Assembly: GCA_030631415.1 (NCBI GenBank)
Contig: DAOVLE010000007.1
Coordinates: 1 to 46,075 of the forward strand
Reading direction: 5' to 3'
Length of the DNA: 46,075 nt
Origin: JAAEQG01 sp023133475
Lineage (GTDB): Bacteria; Planctomycetota; Phycisphaerae; UBA1845
The stretch's first letter is position 1; each line of letters opens with the position of its first letter. Below are positions 1 through 8,050 of the stretch, one piece after another. The position numbers and the translations under genes are program-made. The notes under the pieces are model-generated. The model ran no database searches. It was given only the letters and a program-made list of their open reading frames with translations, and had not been told where the DNA came from.

Positions 1-42
1 AAAGTGGTAATTACCACTTTCGAGCTTCGAGGAGCCCAAACC

Positions 43-483
43 ATGCCCGACAGACGTTCCGCACGAATCCCCAAGTACCGCCTCCCCAAGCCTTTCAGTC
101 TCGTTGTCGTCCGGCTCAACGGCCGCGACATCTACCTCGGCCAGCACGGCACGGAGGAGAGCCGGCAACGATACGAACAGGTCATCGCCGAGTGGCTGTC
201 GAACCACCGGCAACTGGCCGAGCGGCGTGAGTTGCTCGACTCACCGCGTGCCCTGAGCGTGGGCGAACTCGTCATTGCCTACCTGGAGCACGCCGAGAGC
301 TACTACGTCAAGAATGGCCATCCGACCGGCGAATTCGAGAACATCAAGGATGCTGTCCGGCAGCTTTCCCGGCTCTACGGCAAGATGCTGGTGGCGGACT
401 TCGGGCTGCCTGAGCTGAAAGCCGTTCGCCGTGCCATGATCCAGGCAAGGCTCTGCCGCAACGTCAGACCTCCTGATCTCTAG
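43..483 (+). pseudogene. Tyrosine recombinase/integrase, N-terminal fragment
   Basis: This is the first ~140 residues of a planctomycete-type phage integrase. The N-terminal SAM-like/core-binding region is present, with motifs such as YRLPKPFSLVVVRLNGRDIYLG near residues 10-30 split here as YRLPKPFSLVV and RLNGRDIYLG. The catalytic domain (R..H-R-H..Y) is entirely missing. The ATG at 43 is chosen because GAGGAG lies about 8 bases upstream; the frame is also open back to the window edge. The reading frame runs straight into the left inverted repeat of the insertion sequence at 464, and the last residues (VRPPDL) are encoded by that repeat. The recombinase was therefore inactivated by the insertion, or by a deletion next to it. 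Integrase assignment comes from recalled family similarity; the truncation is seen directly. Confidence 0.7.
464..480. repeat. Left terminal inverted repeat of the insertion sequence
   Basis: Seventeen bases identical to the reverse complement of 3077-3093. The interrupted integrase frame passes through it and stops at 481-483. Confidence 0.85.
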
Positions 484-671
484 GCAGAGCCTGTTTCGGC
501 TTGTTTTGGTTCTAATGGGCTTGTGGGTGGCGGTTTAGAGCGTTTTTGTGGGGTAAGGTGTTTGCTCCTCTCGCAAGCGACGTTGGATTCTGCAATGATA
601 CGGCTTTGGGCCGGCAGCGAGATAGCGGTCTGCCGACCATGGAGAAATCCTATTGACCGTAAGCGCCGCTC

Positions 672-2255
672 ATGCCGCAAATGCAGCTACCAATATTCCC
701 CGTTGGGGTCACCAACATCAATCCCAACTTGGCTTTCAGCAAACAGGACGGTCGAGTCACCTACTTCAATGGGCTTATGCCCGTCTTTTTCCACGACCAA
801 AACGATGTCCGCACCTTCCGAATGATCACCGCACAGTTCTGCGTCAACGGCAATACCAGGCAGGCTGAGATTGCCAGGGCTTTTGGCGTACCACTGATCA
901 GCGTCAAACGAGCCGTAAAACTCTATCGTGATAAAGGCCCAGCCGGTTTTTATGCCACGCCGCGAAGGCGAGGGCCGGCTGTCCTGGTTCCTGAAGTCCT
1001 GGCTCAAGCGCAGCAATTGTTAGACCAAGGGCTGAGCGTGTCCCAAGTGGCGGCCCGGCTTGGTTTGAAAGCAGATACGCTGTCTAAAGCCGTGCGCGCC
1101 GGAAGACTGCATAAAGCAACTCCGCTAGAACAAACTCGCCCCGAGAACCATCCACAGGAAGCAAGCTCAAAGAGCCAACGTAGCGCCGAAGACGCCGCCG
1201 CTCCAATGGGCATGGGGGCGACCAACACCTCGGATCGTGTGTGGGCCGGCTTGGGGCTGCTGGATGAGATGGCGGTAGACTTCAAGCCTTCTTTGGATGT
1301 TCCCAATGCCGGCGTTCTTCTGGCTTTGCCGGCATTGTTGGTTGGCGGTCTGCTTCGTCATACCGAGAAGTATTTCGAGTTGCCCCGAGGCTATTACGGA
1401 TTGAAAAGTATCTTCCTGTTGTTGGCTTTCATGGCCTTGGCCCGACTCAGATCGGTGGAAAGACTTCGCTATTGCGCTCCGGGCGAATGGGGCAAGATAC
1501 TGGGTCTGGACCGTGTCCCGGAAGTTCGCACCCTGCGAGCCAAGATCGAGCATCTCTCAGATGCCGAACATCCTACACAATGGAGTGCCCAACTGTGCAA
1601 CGACTGGATGGCGGCTTCTCCCCAGAGCGCTGCCACCTGCTATGTGGACGGTCACGTACGTGTCTATTTTGGAGAGCAAACCAAACTGCCGCGACATTAC
1701 GTTGCCCGTGAGAAACTTTGCATGAGGGCCACCACCGACTATTGGGTCAACGCCATGGACGGCCAACCCTTCTTGGTGATCACCAAGGAAGTGGACCCGG
1801 GGCTCCTTCAAGTCCTGGAGAACGACATTATTCCCCGGCTGGAGAACGACATTCCCAACCAACCTACCAAGGAGGAACTGGCCGGCGATCCGTTGCGGCA
1901 TCGCTTTACCGTGATTTTCGACCGGGAAGGTTACAGTCCGGACTTCATGGGTAGAATGAAAGACCGGCATATCGCCTGCTTGACATATCACAAGTATCCA
2001 GGAGAGTCCTGGCCCCAAGAGGAATTCACTGCTCAACAAGTGAGATTAGCCAATGGCAACTTGGTGGAAATGAAACTGGCCGAACGCGGGGTCTTATTGG
2101 GGAAGAAGGTTTGGGTGCGTGAGGTCCGCAAGCTGACCGACAGCGGGCATCAGACCTCCATTCTGTCCACGGACTACCGCTCCGATCTGAGCTGCGTAGC
2201 CGCAGCCATGTTCGCTAGATGGTCTCAGGAAAACTTTTTTAAAATACATGCGTGA
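672..2255 (+). CDS. Transposase, first reading frame (HTH plus catalytic region)
   Basis: This 527-residue product opens with a short beta-rich segment, then a helix-turn-helix (about residues 55-110: RQAEIARAFGVPLISVKRAV followed by an arginine-rich stretch). A second HTH-like segment follows around residues 115-145 (SVSQVAARLGLKADTLSKAV), then a long catalytic-type domain. It resembles a planctomycete transposase family I recall whose proteins begin MQLPIFPVGV, so the true start may be the ATG at 681 rather than 672. The frame ends at TGA 2253-2255 inside the word ENFFK, where intact relatives are expected to continue KYMREHY. That continuation is found in the next frame from about 2242. 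Either a frameshift mutation split the gene or the TTTTTTAAAA run at 2235-2244 is used for slippage. The DDE residues were not assigned. Confidence 0.75.
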   Translation: MPQMQLPIFPVGVTNINPNLAFSKQDGRVTYFNGLMPVFFHDQNDVRTFRMITAQFCVNGNTRQAEIARAFGVPLISVKRAVKLYRDKGPAGFYATPRRRGPAVLVPEVLAQAQQLLDQGLSVSQVAARLGLKADTLSKAVRAGRLHKATPLEQTRPENHPQEASSKSQRSAEDAAAPMGMGATNTSDRVWAGLGLLDEMAVDFKPSLDVPNAGVLLALPALLVGGLLRHTEKYFELPRGYYGLKSIFLLLAFMALARLRSVERLRYCAPGEWGKILGLDRVPEVRTLRAKIEHLSDAEHPTQWSAQLCNDWMAASPQSAATCYVDGHVRVYFGEQTKLPRHYVAREKLCMRATTDYWVNAMDGQPFLVITKEVDPGLLQVLENDIIPRLENDIPNQPTKEELAGDPLRHRFTVIFDREGYSPDFMGRMKDRHIACLTYHKYPGESWPQEEFTAQQVRLANGNLVEMKLAERGVLLGKKVWVREVRKLTDSGHQTSILSTDYRSDLSCVAAAMFARWSQENFFKIHA

Positions 2256-2922
2256 ACACTACTCCCTAGACCGTCTTGTGGACTACAACATCGAAAAGAT
2301 TCCTGATACCACCCGCGTGGTCAACCCGGCATATCGTGAACTGGACGGCAAGATTCGCAGCAAAAATGGCATTCTCAACCGCAAGTTGGCTGAGTTTGGG
2401 GGTCTGAGCCTGAAGGGCGAGATCAACCCCGCAAATGTAGAGAGTCACATCGAAGAAAAGGCTGCTCTCCTGGAGGAGAGCATTGCTTTGCAAGAGGAGA
2501 TCGAGGAGTTCAAGAGTAAGCGCAAGGCCGTCGCCAGGCACATTTTGGTGGCGGACTTATCTGAGCAGGAGTCCTTCCAGCGTTTAAGCGCTCAGAGCAA
2601 ACATCTGCTGGACACCATTAAGATGATCGCCTACCGCGCCGAGACAGCCATGGTCTATACCCTGCGTGAGAAGATGTCCCGTCGTGACGACGCCCGCGGT
2701 CTGGCACAGGGCATCTTCAGCGCCGAGGCGGATATTCTTCCTGATCAGGAGCAAGGCACTCTAACCATACGGCTGCACCATTTAGCCAATCCCTGCGCGG
2801 ACGCGGCAGTGCGTCATTTGTGCCGGGAGCTTAACTCGACCAATACGGAGTTCCCCGGCACTCAATTGCGTTTGGTCTACGATCTGGTCTCCTGCGCCGA
2901 TGCCTCGAATGAGGAGACTTGA
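2248..2922 (+). CDS. Transposase, second reading frame (C-terminal part)
   Basis: This 224-residue frame overlaps the first transposase frame by 8 bases. It begins MREHYSLDRLVDYNIE and contains a charged, probably coiled-coil middle (residues 45-95) and a C-terminal segment ending ADASNEET. Removing one A from the A4 run at 2241-2244 joins the two frames as ENFF-KYM-REHY, which reads like one continuous ~750-residue transposase. No convincing ribosome-binding site precedes the ATG at 2248, so it is more likely the tail of a fusion protein than an independent gene. Whether the fusion is made by slippage or the element is dead cannot be told from one copy. Confidence 0.7.
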   Translation: MREHYSLDRLVDYNIEKIPDTTRVVNPAYRELDGKIRSKNGILNRKLAEFGGLSLKGEINPANVESHIEEKAALLEESIALQEEIEEFKSKRKAVARHILVADLSEQESFQRLSAQSKHLLDTIKMIAYRAETAMVYTLREKMSRRDDARGLAQGIFSAEADILPDQEQGTLTIRLHHLANPCADAAVRHLCRELNSTNTEFPGTQLRLVYDLVSCADASNEET

Positions 2923-3076
2923 AGCTCCTTTCCCCCTCCCGGCCGAGAGGGCACGGATAACACAGATTGACCTGGGAGTGTCACCGCCATGTTCCTCAAG
3001 TCCGTTCACCCCTGCCCTCCCAACCGGGCGTCTATCGGCCCCGGTTCGGCGAAGTCGGGCTCATTACAAAATCCAA

Positions 3077-3093
3077 GAGATCAGGAGGTCTGA
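3077..3093. repeat. Right terminal inverted repeat of the insertion sequence
   Basis: GAGATCAGGAGGTCTGA, the exact reverse complement of 464-480. It lies 154 bases after the stop of the second transposase frame; the 2923-3076 gap holds no recognisable gene. Confidence 0.85.
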
Positions 3094-3343
3094 ACCTGAG
3101 TTTCTTGGTGATGAACTGGCTAACGCATCAGCCTTCGACCAAGGAGCGATTGTGCGTACATGCGCCTTGGAGCTGACGCACGTCAAGCCGGCCCGGCAGA
3201 ACGAGATTCTCACGGCGATGAAGGGCTATAAGGACTACAGCGTGGCCTTCGCCCGGAGCCTGATCCTGAAGACGCCACCACCCTTGCGTGCGACCCGCCC
3301 GCCACGAAACTCTCTCGCCGAAAACGGCACTGGAGGCAACTGA
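3094..3343 (+). pseudogene. ParB/RepB-like partition protein, C-terminal fragment
   Basis: The open frame from the insertion-sequence end to 3343 reads EPEFLGDELANASAFDQGAI, then ALELTHVKPARQNEILTAMK and YKDYSVAFARSLILKTPPPL. The 'H(V)(K/R)PARQ..I...M....DYS.AFA..L...TP' pattern is what I recall from the helical C-terminal half of ParB/RepB family proteins associated with plasmid-type elements. The ParB nuclease/CTPase box and DNA-binding HTH are absent, and there is no start codon of its own. It is therefore a remnant of a mobile replicon or of an integrated element. The family call rests on memory of the motif, not on a search. Confidence 0.5.
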
Positions 3344-3349
3344 ATACCC

Positions 3350-3583
3350 CTTATCCATTATACGCCGAAACATGGAAGCCGGCTGGATATGGCTTAGATG
3401 GAGTTGAGCGTGTTCGCCCGGCAGTGTTTGGGCCAGTATTTCGAAACCCGACACGAGTTGGCCGAGGAGATTCGGATTTGGCAAGAGCAACGAAACGCGA
3501 GAGTGAATACAGTGAATTGGCAATTCACTGCCGCTGACGCCCGCATCAAACTGAATCACCTCTACCCCGAAATATCAACTTAA
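3350..3583 (+). pseudogene. IS630-type transposase, C-terminal remnant
   Basis: The frame reads HYTPKHGSRLDMA, then an in-frame TAG at 3395-3397, then MELSVFARQCL and, at the end, VNWQFTAADARIKLNHLYP. These are the hallmarks of the C-terminal third of IS630-family DDE transposases ('HYTPKH.SWLN..E.ELS' and 'WQFTT.DARIKL..LYP'). The amber codon falls right before the conserved E-L-S segment that carries the third acidic catalytic residue. The rest of the gene is missing upstream, so it is non-functional. Confidence 0.75.
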
Positions 3584-3590
3584 CTGATCA

Positions 3591-4334
3591 CTAGAGGGAG
3601 TCGGTTATTGCCGCAACCTCCTCTTCCGTCAAAGATATTGATGAATGAACACCCGAGGTCAACCCGCCGGCCATCTCCTCAGCCGTCAAGCCGGTGATGT
3701 CGGGTGCAAAACCGTCGGCACCGTGGCAAGACGCACAGTTCGTAGCGAACAACTCGGCACCGTCCAAGGCTGCATCATCGCCACCACTACCATCGTCACC
3801 GCCACCACCGAGAAACTCGGAAATGGCAGCTATCTCCTCGTCGGTCAAGGTAATTGCCCCATGGCTGGAGGACGCCAAGCCGTCGGTCAGCTCCGCGTCA
3901 GCCATGCCGGTGACGTCAGGTGCGAAACCACTGGCTCCATCATCACCGTGACAGGACGCACAGTCTGCCGCGTACAGACTCGCCCCGTCAGAGCCGTCCC
4001 CTCCGTTTCCATCGACAGCGTCACCGTTGGCGTCGCCGTCACCGTCGGGGGGGCTCGGCTGATTGTACTGTTCGAAAGTGTAGGCCACCGAATTGGCGAA
4101 ATCGGTAAGCAACATATCGAGCATCGTGGTGGCGGTGGCATTGCCCGTCTGGGCCACCACAGCCTCGAGGTTCGTGCCGCAACCGACCAATCCAACCAGC
4201 AGGATGGTGACACACAACCCCGCACACCATCCGTATAGCCCGAGCCTGACTCTCCGGCGATCAAGAGAATCCCGGTTATTACAATGTGTGCCACCGGGCA
4301 CCGATGTGGACAAAACGCGCGTCTTTCTGAGCAT
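3591..4334 (-). CDS. Exported diheme c-type cytochrome lipoprotein
   Basis: This 247-residue protein has an arginine-rich N-terminus, a hydrophobic segment and a lipobox (LVGLVGC, cysteine at about residue 52), so it should be a lipid-anchored envelope protein. A short alpha-helical region and a D/G-rich linker lead to two tandem, closely similar cytochrome c domains, each with one CASCH heme site (about residues 126-130 and 202-206). In both domains the segment where a distal methionine is normal instead reads SSHGAITLT or GVHSSISLT, with His but no Met. The second domain stops at the end of the final helix, so the protein looks complete. It is probably a periplasmic electron carrier. The next cytochrome gene upstream on the same strand starts 617 bases away, and its stop is 69 bases from this start, so the two may form one transcript. 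Confidence 0.75.
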   Translation of the reverse strand: MLRKTRVLSTSVPGGTHCNNRDSLDRRRVRLGLYGWCAGLCVTILLVGLVGCGTNLEAVVAQTGNATATTMLDMLLTDFANSVAYTFEQYNQPSPPDGDGDANGDAVDGNGGDGSDGASLYAADCASCHGDDGASGFAPDVTGMADAELTDGLASSSHGAITLTDEEIAAISEFLGGGGDDGSGGDDAALDGAELFATNCASCHGADGFAPDITGLTAEEMAGGLTSGVHSSISLTEEEVAAITDSL

Positions 4335-4402
4335 GGTTGCACTCCTTGGTCAAGGCGACAAGTTGGTGTTCGCATCACCGGGGTCGGACCCGGCTCACTC
4401 GG

Positions 4403-4951
4403 TTAACCTTCCCCGGCTCTAAGATACGGCGAACTGCCGAAGTGGGGGTCGTGGCAGGTGGTGCAGTTATCGGCGTCGGGGCCGCCGTGGGCATCCACGT
4501 CCGACAAATCGTCCGGATCGTGACAATCCCCCGTGCACGAATCCCGGACAGTGGACTTGAGCAGATGCGCATAGCGGCTGCGGTGCGACATGTGACACTC
4601 AGAGCAATCGCCATCAGCCACCGGGCCGTGGGCGGCCTCTTCCCCGAAGTAGCGTTTGTGGCACGTGCCGCAGGCCGACGCCAGATCGTCAACCACGCGC
4701 ATCCGCTGCCCAACGTCGTGACAGGCAGAGCACTGATGTTCCGCATAGGGCTGATGGACCGAGGCATACTGAGGTTCCGGCTGATCCGCCGCAGTCTGTC
4801 GTGCCGATGCGGGTTTCTCGCCGTTATCAGCCGCCGTCTCAGTCTGGCCCGGCACTTCAAAGAAGAACCTGGTCAAGCGGTCTCGAGCACCCTCCGAACA
4901 GCCTAGAGCAACCACCGCAAACAGGGGGATTAGCACTGTAGTCTTACGCAT
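4403..4951 (-). CDS. Five-heme c-type cytochrome lipoprotein
   Basis: I chose the ATG at 4951 (MRKTTVLIPLFAVVALGC), not the longer start at 4978, because it gives a canonical lipoprotein signal with lipobox VALGC. The mature protein starts SEGARDRLTRFFFEVPG, a leader similar to the one on the broken gene at 13.8 kb. Five heme-binding sites follow: CSACH, CGTCH, CSECH, CTGDCH (a three-residue spacing variant) and CTTCH, with many additional histidines suitable as distal ligands. The size (about 182 residues) fits a cytochrome c3/c7-like small multiheme carrier. It lies upstream of, and probably co-transcribed with, the diheme lipoprotein. Low-potential periplasmic electron transfer is inferred from the His-rich multiheme organisation. 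Confidence 0.8.
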   Translation of the reverse strand: MRKTTVLIPLFAVVALGCSEGARDRLTRFFFEVPGQTETAADNGEKPASARQTAADQPEPQYASVHQPYAEHQCSACHDVGQRMRVVDDLASACGTCHKRYFGEEAAHGPVADGDCSECHMSHRSRYAHLLKSTVRDSCTGDCHDPDDLSDVDAHGGPDADNCTTCHDPHFGSSPYLRAGEG

Positions 4952-5076
4952 AACAGCCCTCTCGAAACTCCGCGCCAAACCGTCGGGCCACCTTCAAAGC
5001 ACATAACATACCCGTCTCCTACGTAAGATCAACACCTGTTTTTCCTGTCGCCGGGGTGAGCGTGGCAACAAGCGAC

Positions 5077-5265
5077 GTAGGGCGGGTTCTACCCGCCGCA
5101 CCATGCCAAAAAGGCGGGTGGAACCCGCCCTACATCTCTTGCCTCTTGCCTCTTGCCTCTTGCCTCGGTTTGGCGGGTGGAACCCGCCCTACATCTCTTG
5201 CCTCTTGCCTCTTGCCTCTTGCCTCTTGCCTTTTGCCTCGGTTTGGCGGGTGGAACCCGCCCTAC
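5077..5265. repeat. Compound repeat array: GTAGGGCGGGT palindromes plus TCTTGCC heptamers
   Basis: A left palindrome (5077-5097) faces a right one (5113-5133) across a 15-base loop. Two further right-oriented palindromes lie at 5172-5192 and 5245-5265. Between them are tandem TCTTGCC heptamers (5137-5166 and 5196-5239), each tract ending TCGGTTT just before the next palindrome. The unit 'palindrome + heptamer tract + TCGGTTT' is thus itself duplicated. It fills the space between the five-heme gene and the FIST gene end; 4979-5076 shows nothing recognisable. Confidence 0.9.
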
Positions 5266-5267
5266 AG

Positions 5268-6425
5268 TCACGAATGCTGGGATGTGAACAACGCCAGGCT
5301 GCTGGTCAGCCCGTGCACGTAAGTCTCGTCACCAAGCGGCCCGATCTCACCGGCGGCGAAGAAACCGGCGACCTGGCAACTGCCTACCAACTCGTTGACG
5401 ACCTTGATGTCGTGGTCCGGCTTTCCGAACAGACGCGCGCCGCGACCGTTGCAATTGAACAGCAGACCACCGGCAGGAGAAAGATTCTGATCCACCACTT
5501 GAGAGCGGAGCAACAAACGCAGGTCTCGGTCGGCAGTCTCGGCATCCTGCACGTGAAACTGGATGATCTGGCCTTGACGCGGGTGATCGCCGATGGCGAT
5601 GGCTTTGCCACCCACCACCCCGAGAACATTCCGCACCAGAAAGTCGCTTGGACCCGGCGAGCCCGGAACCGCACGACCCAGGTAAATGGAATTCTGCATC
5701 AGCTTCTGTTCCTCAGCCGATGCCTCGCCGTACACCTCGTTGAGAACGTCGTAAGCCGACCGATCAGCCAGCTTGGTGATGAGGTTGTCTTGGCATTCGG
5801 TGATGATGTAGGGTTTGCCTACCGGGCGGCATCCTTGAGAGACGATGGTGTTGATGCCCACATCACCGGTCAGAGAGACGCCCACCGCCCCCTGACGAAG
5901 GACCTGGTCGTTTAGGAATAAGCGGGTCTGACCTATGGTTTCGGCACCGCTGGCCATCCCCCCAACGATGGGCGCTCCCGGGAAAGCGCCACCCAGGCGT
6001 TCGAGCAATCCTTCGGCAGGGATGGAGAAGGGGTCGGGTAGGGCGATGAAACACGGGCAGTCGTCCAGGGGGATGCCGATGCGATCGCGCATCGCTTCGG
6101 GAGTGTTGAGGTTTTGCAGGTCCGCATAATCGAGAATGAAAGGCAGAACGCGGGTTCCGGGCATCTCCGCCACCCACAGGACGGCGGCGGGTTGACGTTC
6201 GAGTTCCTGGCAAGGCCCGATAATGCCCTCGGCGGCACATCCGATAAGATTGCGGGCATTGATCCGCTCATACACACCGCTCAGCAGGAGTTGAAAATCC
6301 GGATCATAGTGATGCGAGGTGAACAGAACAGCCAAGTCGGGTTCGTAGTCCTGGACCTCGGCACACAGGGATTCGGCAGCCAACGCCGCTTCCGGCTCGG
6401 TCGTCACGGTGGATTTGAATCTCAT
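5268..6425 (-). CDS. FIST domain protein (FIST_N + FIST_C), stand-alone sensor
   Basis: The start at 6425 is set by a near-perfect Shine-Dalgarno sequence (AGGAGGTGAC) directly upstream; the longer open frame to 6533 is disregarded. The 385-residue product has the two-part FIST architecture: N-terminal part with DLAVLFTSHHYDPD near residue 30 and a GCAAEGIIG loop, and a C-terminal part with DFLVRNVLGV and PAGGLLFNCNGRG and GFFAAGEIGPLGD. FIST domains are small-molecule (probably amino-acid) sensing modules usually attached to kinases or chemoreceptors; here there is no output domain, no signal peptide and no membrane segment. It may act as a soluble sensor partnering a kinase encoded elsewhere. 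The stop is 3 bases from the compound repeat array. Confidence 0.85.
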   Translation of the reverse strand: MRFKSTVTTEPEAALAAESLCAEVQDYEPDLAVLFTSHHYDPDFQLLLSGVYERINARNLIGCAAEGIIGPCQELERQPAAVLWVAEMPGTRVLPFILDYADLQNLNTPEAMRDRIGIPLDDCPCFIALPDPFSIPAEGLLERLGGAFPGAPIVGGMASGAETIGQTRLFLNDQVLRQGAVGVSLTGDVGINTIVSQGCRPVGKPYIITECQDNLITKLADRSAYDVLNEVYGEASAEEQKLMQNSIYLGRAVPGSPGPSDFLVRNVLGVVGGKAIAIGDHPRQGQIIQFHVQDAETADRDLRLLLRSQVVDQNLSPAGGLLFNCNGRGARLFGKPDHDIKVVNELVGSCQVAGFFAAGEIGPLGDETYVHGLTSSLALFTSQHS

Positions 6426-6559
6426 GTCACCTCCTGATAACCCCTCTACATTATGGTATACATGCGATAGTATCCGGTCCAGAGGGGCGTATTCGGCTTT
6501 AGCCTGGACTGATCCGTTTTGCCCCAGAACCAAACACCCACGCCAACGTATTCATAAAG

Positions 6560-7645
6560 ATGAACTCCGAGCGGAATTCAATCCAGAACGACTCCGGGAA
6601 AGCAAATCCCTCCGCAAGAGAGGAGCCGAACCGCGTACCCCAGACCAGTCTCCTCGCCCGGGCGGGCACAGCCGGGGCAGTGCTGGTTCTTGCCGCACTT
6701 TACATAGTGGTGCTTTTCGCACTGCTGTGGCAGCCTGACTTTCGTACAACGTCCCGGCTCCACACCGGGTTTTCGCTCATTGCGTTCTATATCGACACTT
6801 TCGCCTTCCACGTTGGGCTTGCAACCGCTGTATTGCTGGTAGTGTCGGCGGCCCGGAAAAGGTGGAGGCTTTGCCTTGCCGCTCTTCCACCGTTGGCGGT
6901 TACGCTGGGGCCGTCGCTGAGTTGTTATCTTCCGGCTGATTCCGGGGTTGTCTCGGGGAAAGTCATCACCGTGATGTCTGTCAACCCATTCGGGGCGAAC
7001 CGGCAACGAATGAGTTTGATCCGCGAGATCACCGAGGCTGACCCTGACATCCTGTTTGTTCAGGAATACACCGAGCGTTGGCATGAAGCCCTCCACCCGG
7101 CTCTCAAGGGCCTATACCCACACGTCGTGACCATTGCACGCCGGGATTACTTTGGTCTGGCGGTCTACTCGAAGGTTCCTTTTGAGAGTCCCGGGGCGGT
7201 TTGTTTTTACCCGGCTGAGTTGAACCTCCCCTGTTTGAAGGTGGTGATGCGGATCGACGGTCGTCCGGTAACGTTCTTCAACATTCACCTGATTCCTCCC
7301 GTGGGTATAGGCTGTTTTCACCGCCAGGGTGTGCAACTGATGGAATTGCTTGACATGGCGGTTCTCGATACCAACCCCGTGGTGATGGTTGGCGACTTCA
7401 ACTTCACCGGCAATTCGCGGTTTGCCGCCGAGGTCGATCGCGTGGGGTTACGGAGTTGTCACGAGCTGGCAGGGTGGGGCAGGGGAGCCACTTGGCCGGT
7501 TAACGGCCTTCGACGCCATGTTCCCGGATTGCGTATAGACCACATCTACATGAGCCGGGAGTTAACCTGCCCGTGGACCCGCACCGGGGAAGGTGAGGGC
7601 AGCGACCACCGGCCTATTATCGCCATCATCGGTTTTGCCGGGTGA
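6560..7645 (+). CDS. Membrane-anchored endonuclease/exonuclease/phosphatase family protein
   Basis: The 361-residue protein has a polar N-terminus, two or three predicted membrane helices (about residues 33-55, 68-95 and 100-120), and then an EEP-fold domain facing outward. The catalytic motifs are visible: a divergent first strand (VMSVNPFG), the acidic metal ligand in ILFVQEY (about residue 168), NIHL, VVMVGDFN (about residues 270-277), LRIDHIYMS and GSDHRP. This layout, N-terminal helices plus EEP domain, is common in bacterial proteins annotated as endonuclease/exonuclease/phosphatase. The substrate (nucleic acid, phosphoinositide-like or other phosphodiester) cannot be told. It is a single gene, divergent from the FIST gene with 134 bases between the two starts, which must contain both promoters. 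Confidence 0.8.
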   Translation: MNSERNSIQNDSGKANPSAREEPNRVPQTSLLARAGTAGAVLVLAALYIVVLFALLWQPDFRTTSRLHTGFSLIAFYIDTFAFHVGLATAVLLVVSAARKRWRLCLAALPPLAVTLGPSLSCYLPADSGVVSGKVITVMSVNPFGANRQRMSLIREITEADPDILFVQEYTERWHEALHPALKGLYPHVVTIARRDYFGLAVYSKVPFESPGAVCFYPAELNLPCLKVVMRIDGRPVTFFNIHLIPPVGIGCFHRQGVQLMELLDMAVLDTNPVVMVGDFNFTGNSRFAAEVDRVGLRSCHELAGWGRGATWPVNGLRRHVPGLRIDHIYMSRELTCPWTRTGEGEGSDHRPIIAIIGFAG

Positions 7646-8050
7646 TTCCGGGGAGAGGGCAAGGCAATCGCATCTAATCCACTGCGGAACACGCAGAGAC
7701 CGCAGAGAATTGAAAGGTAGGAAGTTATCGCAATTAGCGTTGAACAGATAATAAACACACTGTCAAAACCTGACGCGCTCTAATTTAGCTGTAACTTCTT
7801 TCTAGGGAATACTCTGCGGTCTCCGCGCTCTCTGCGGTGTGAGAAATGCGGGTTAGCGGCGACAATCCGCAACGTTTAGCGGCGACCCGAAGGGGAGCGT
7901 GGAGTGTGGAGCGTGGAGTGCGGGGTGTGAAAAATAGAGCGTGAAAAACTGAGCAAACGGCGCAATCACGGACGTAGGGCAGGTTCTACCCGCTGCATGA
8001 TTCCACAACGGCGGGTGAAACCCGCCCTACAACTGATTTTCGGCGGACGG
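7646..8050. other. Intergenic repeat cluster without genes
   Basis: No gene is seen. The stretch holds a CGCAGAGACCGCAGAGA element (7691 onward) and its inverted counterpart (7809-7840, TCTGCGGTCTCCGCG). It also holds one copy of a ~50-bp dispersed repeat with core GTTTAGCGGCGACCCGAAGG (7852-7900), and a facing pair of GTAGGGCGGGT-type palindromes (7974-8030, the left arm degenerate). Confidence 0.75.

Larger units (their letters stand above)
464..3093 (+). mobile_element. Insertion sequence, 2.63 kb, with 17-bp perfect terminal inverted repeats
   Basis: The element is bounded by TCAGACCTCCTGATCTC at 464-480 and its exact reverse complement at 3077-3093. Inside is a transposase split into two overlapping frames (672-2255 and 2248-2922). 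I see no target-site duplication: the left flank ends ...GCAACG and the right flank begins ACCTGAG. The left flank is an integrase gene and the right flank a ParB-like gene, so the two flanks are not halves of one gene. That suggests a deletion or recombination next to the element after it inserted. I do not recognise the IS family with certainty. Confidence 0.8.

Noticed and set aside
2235..2244. Standard -1 ribosomal frameshift heptamer in the transposase
   Set aside because: Joining the frames needs +1 (or -2); the zero-frame codons TTT TTT AAA do not match the X-XXY-YYZ pattern in the required direction.
4979..5076. Possible tRNA or small RNA in the short gap upstream of the five-heme gene
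   Set aside because: No cloverleaf pattern, T-loop motif or strong hairpin was seen.
5077..5265. Array-like direct repeats that could be mistaken for a CRISPR
   Set aside because: The repeats are palindromes separated by simple heptamer tracts, not by unique spacers of constant length, and no cas genes are nearby.
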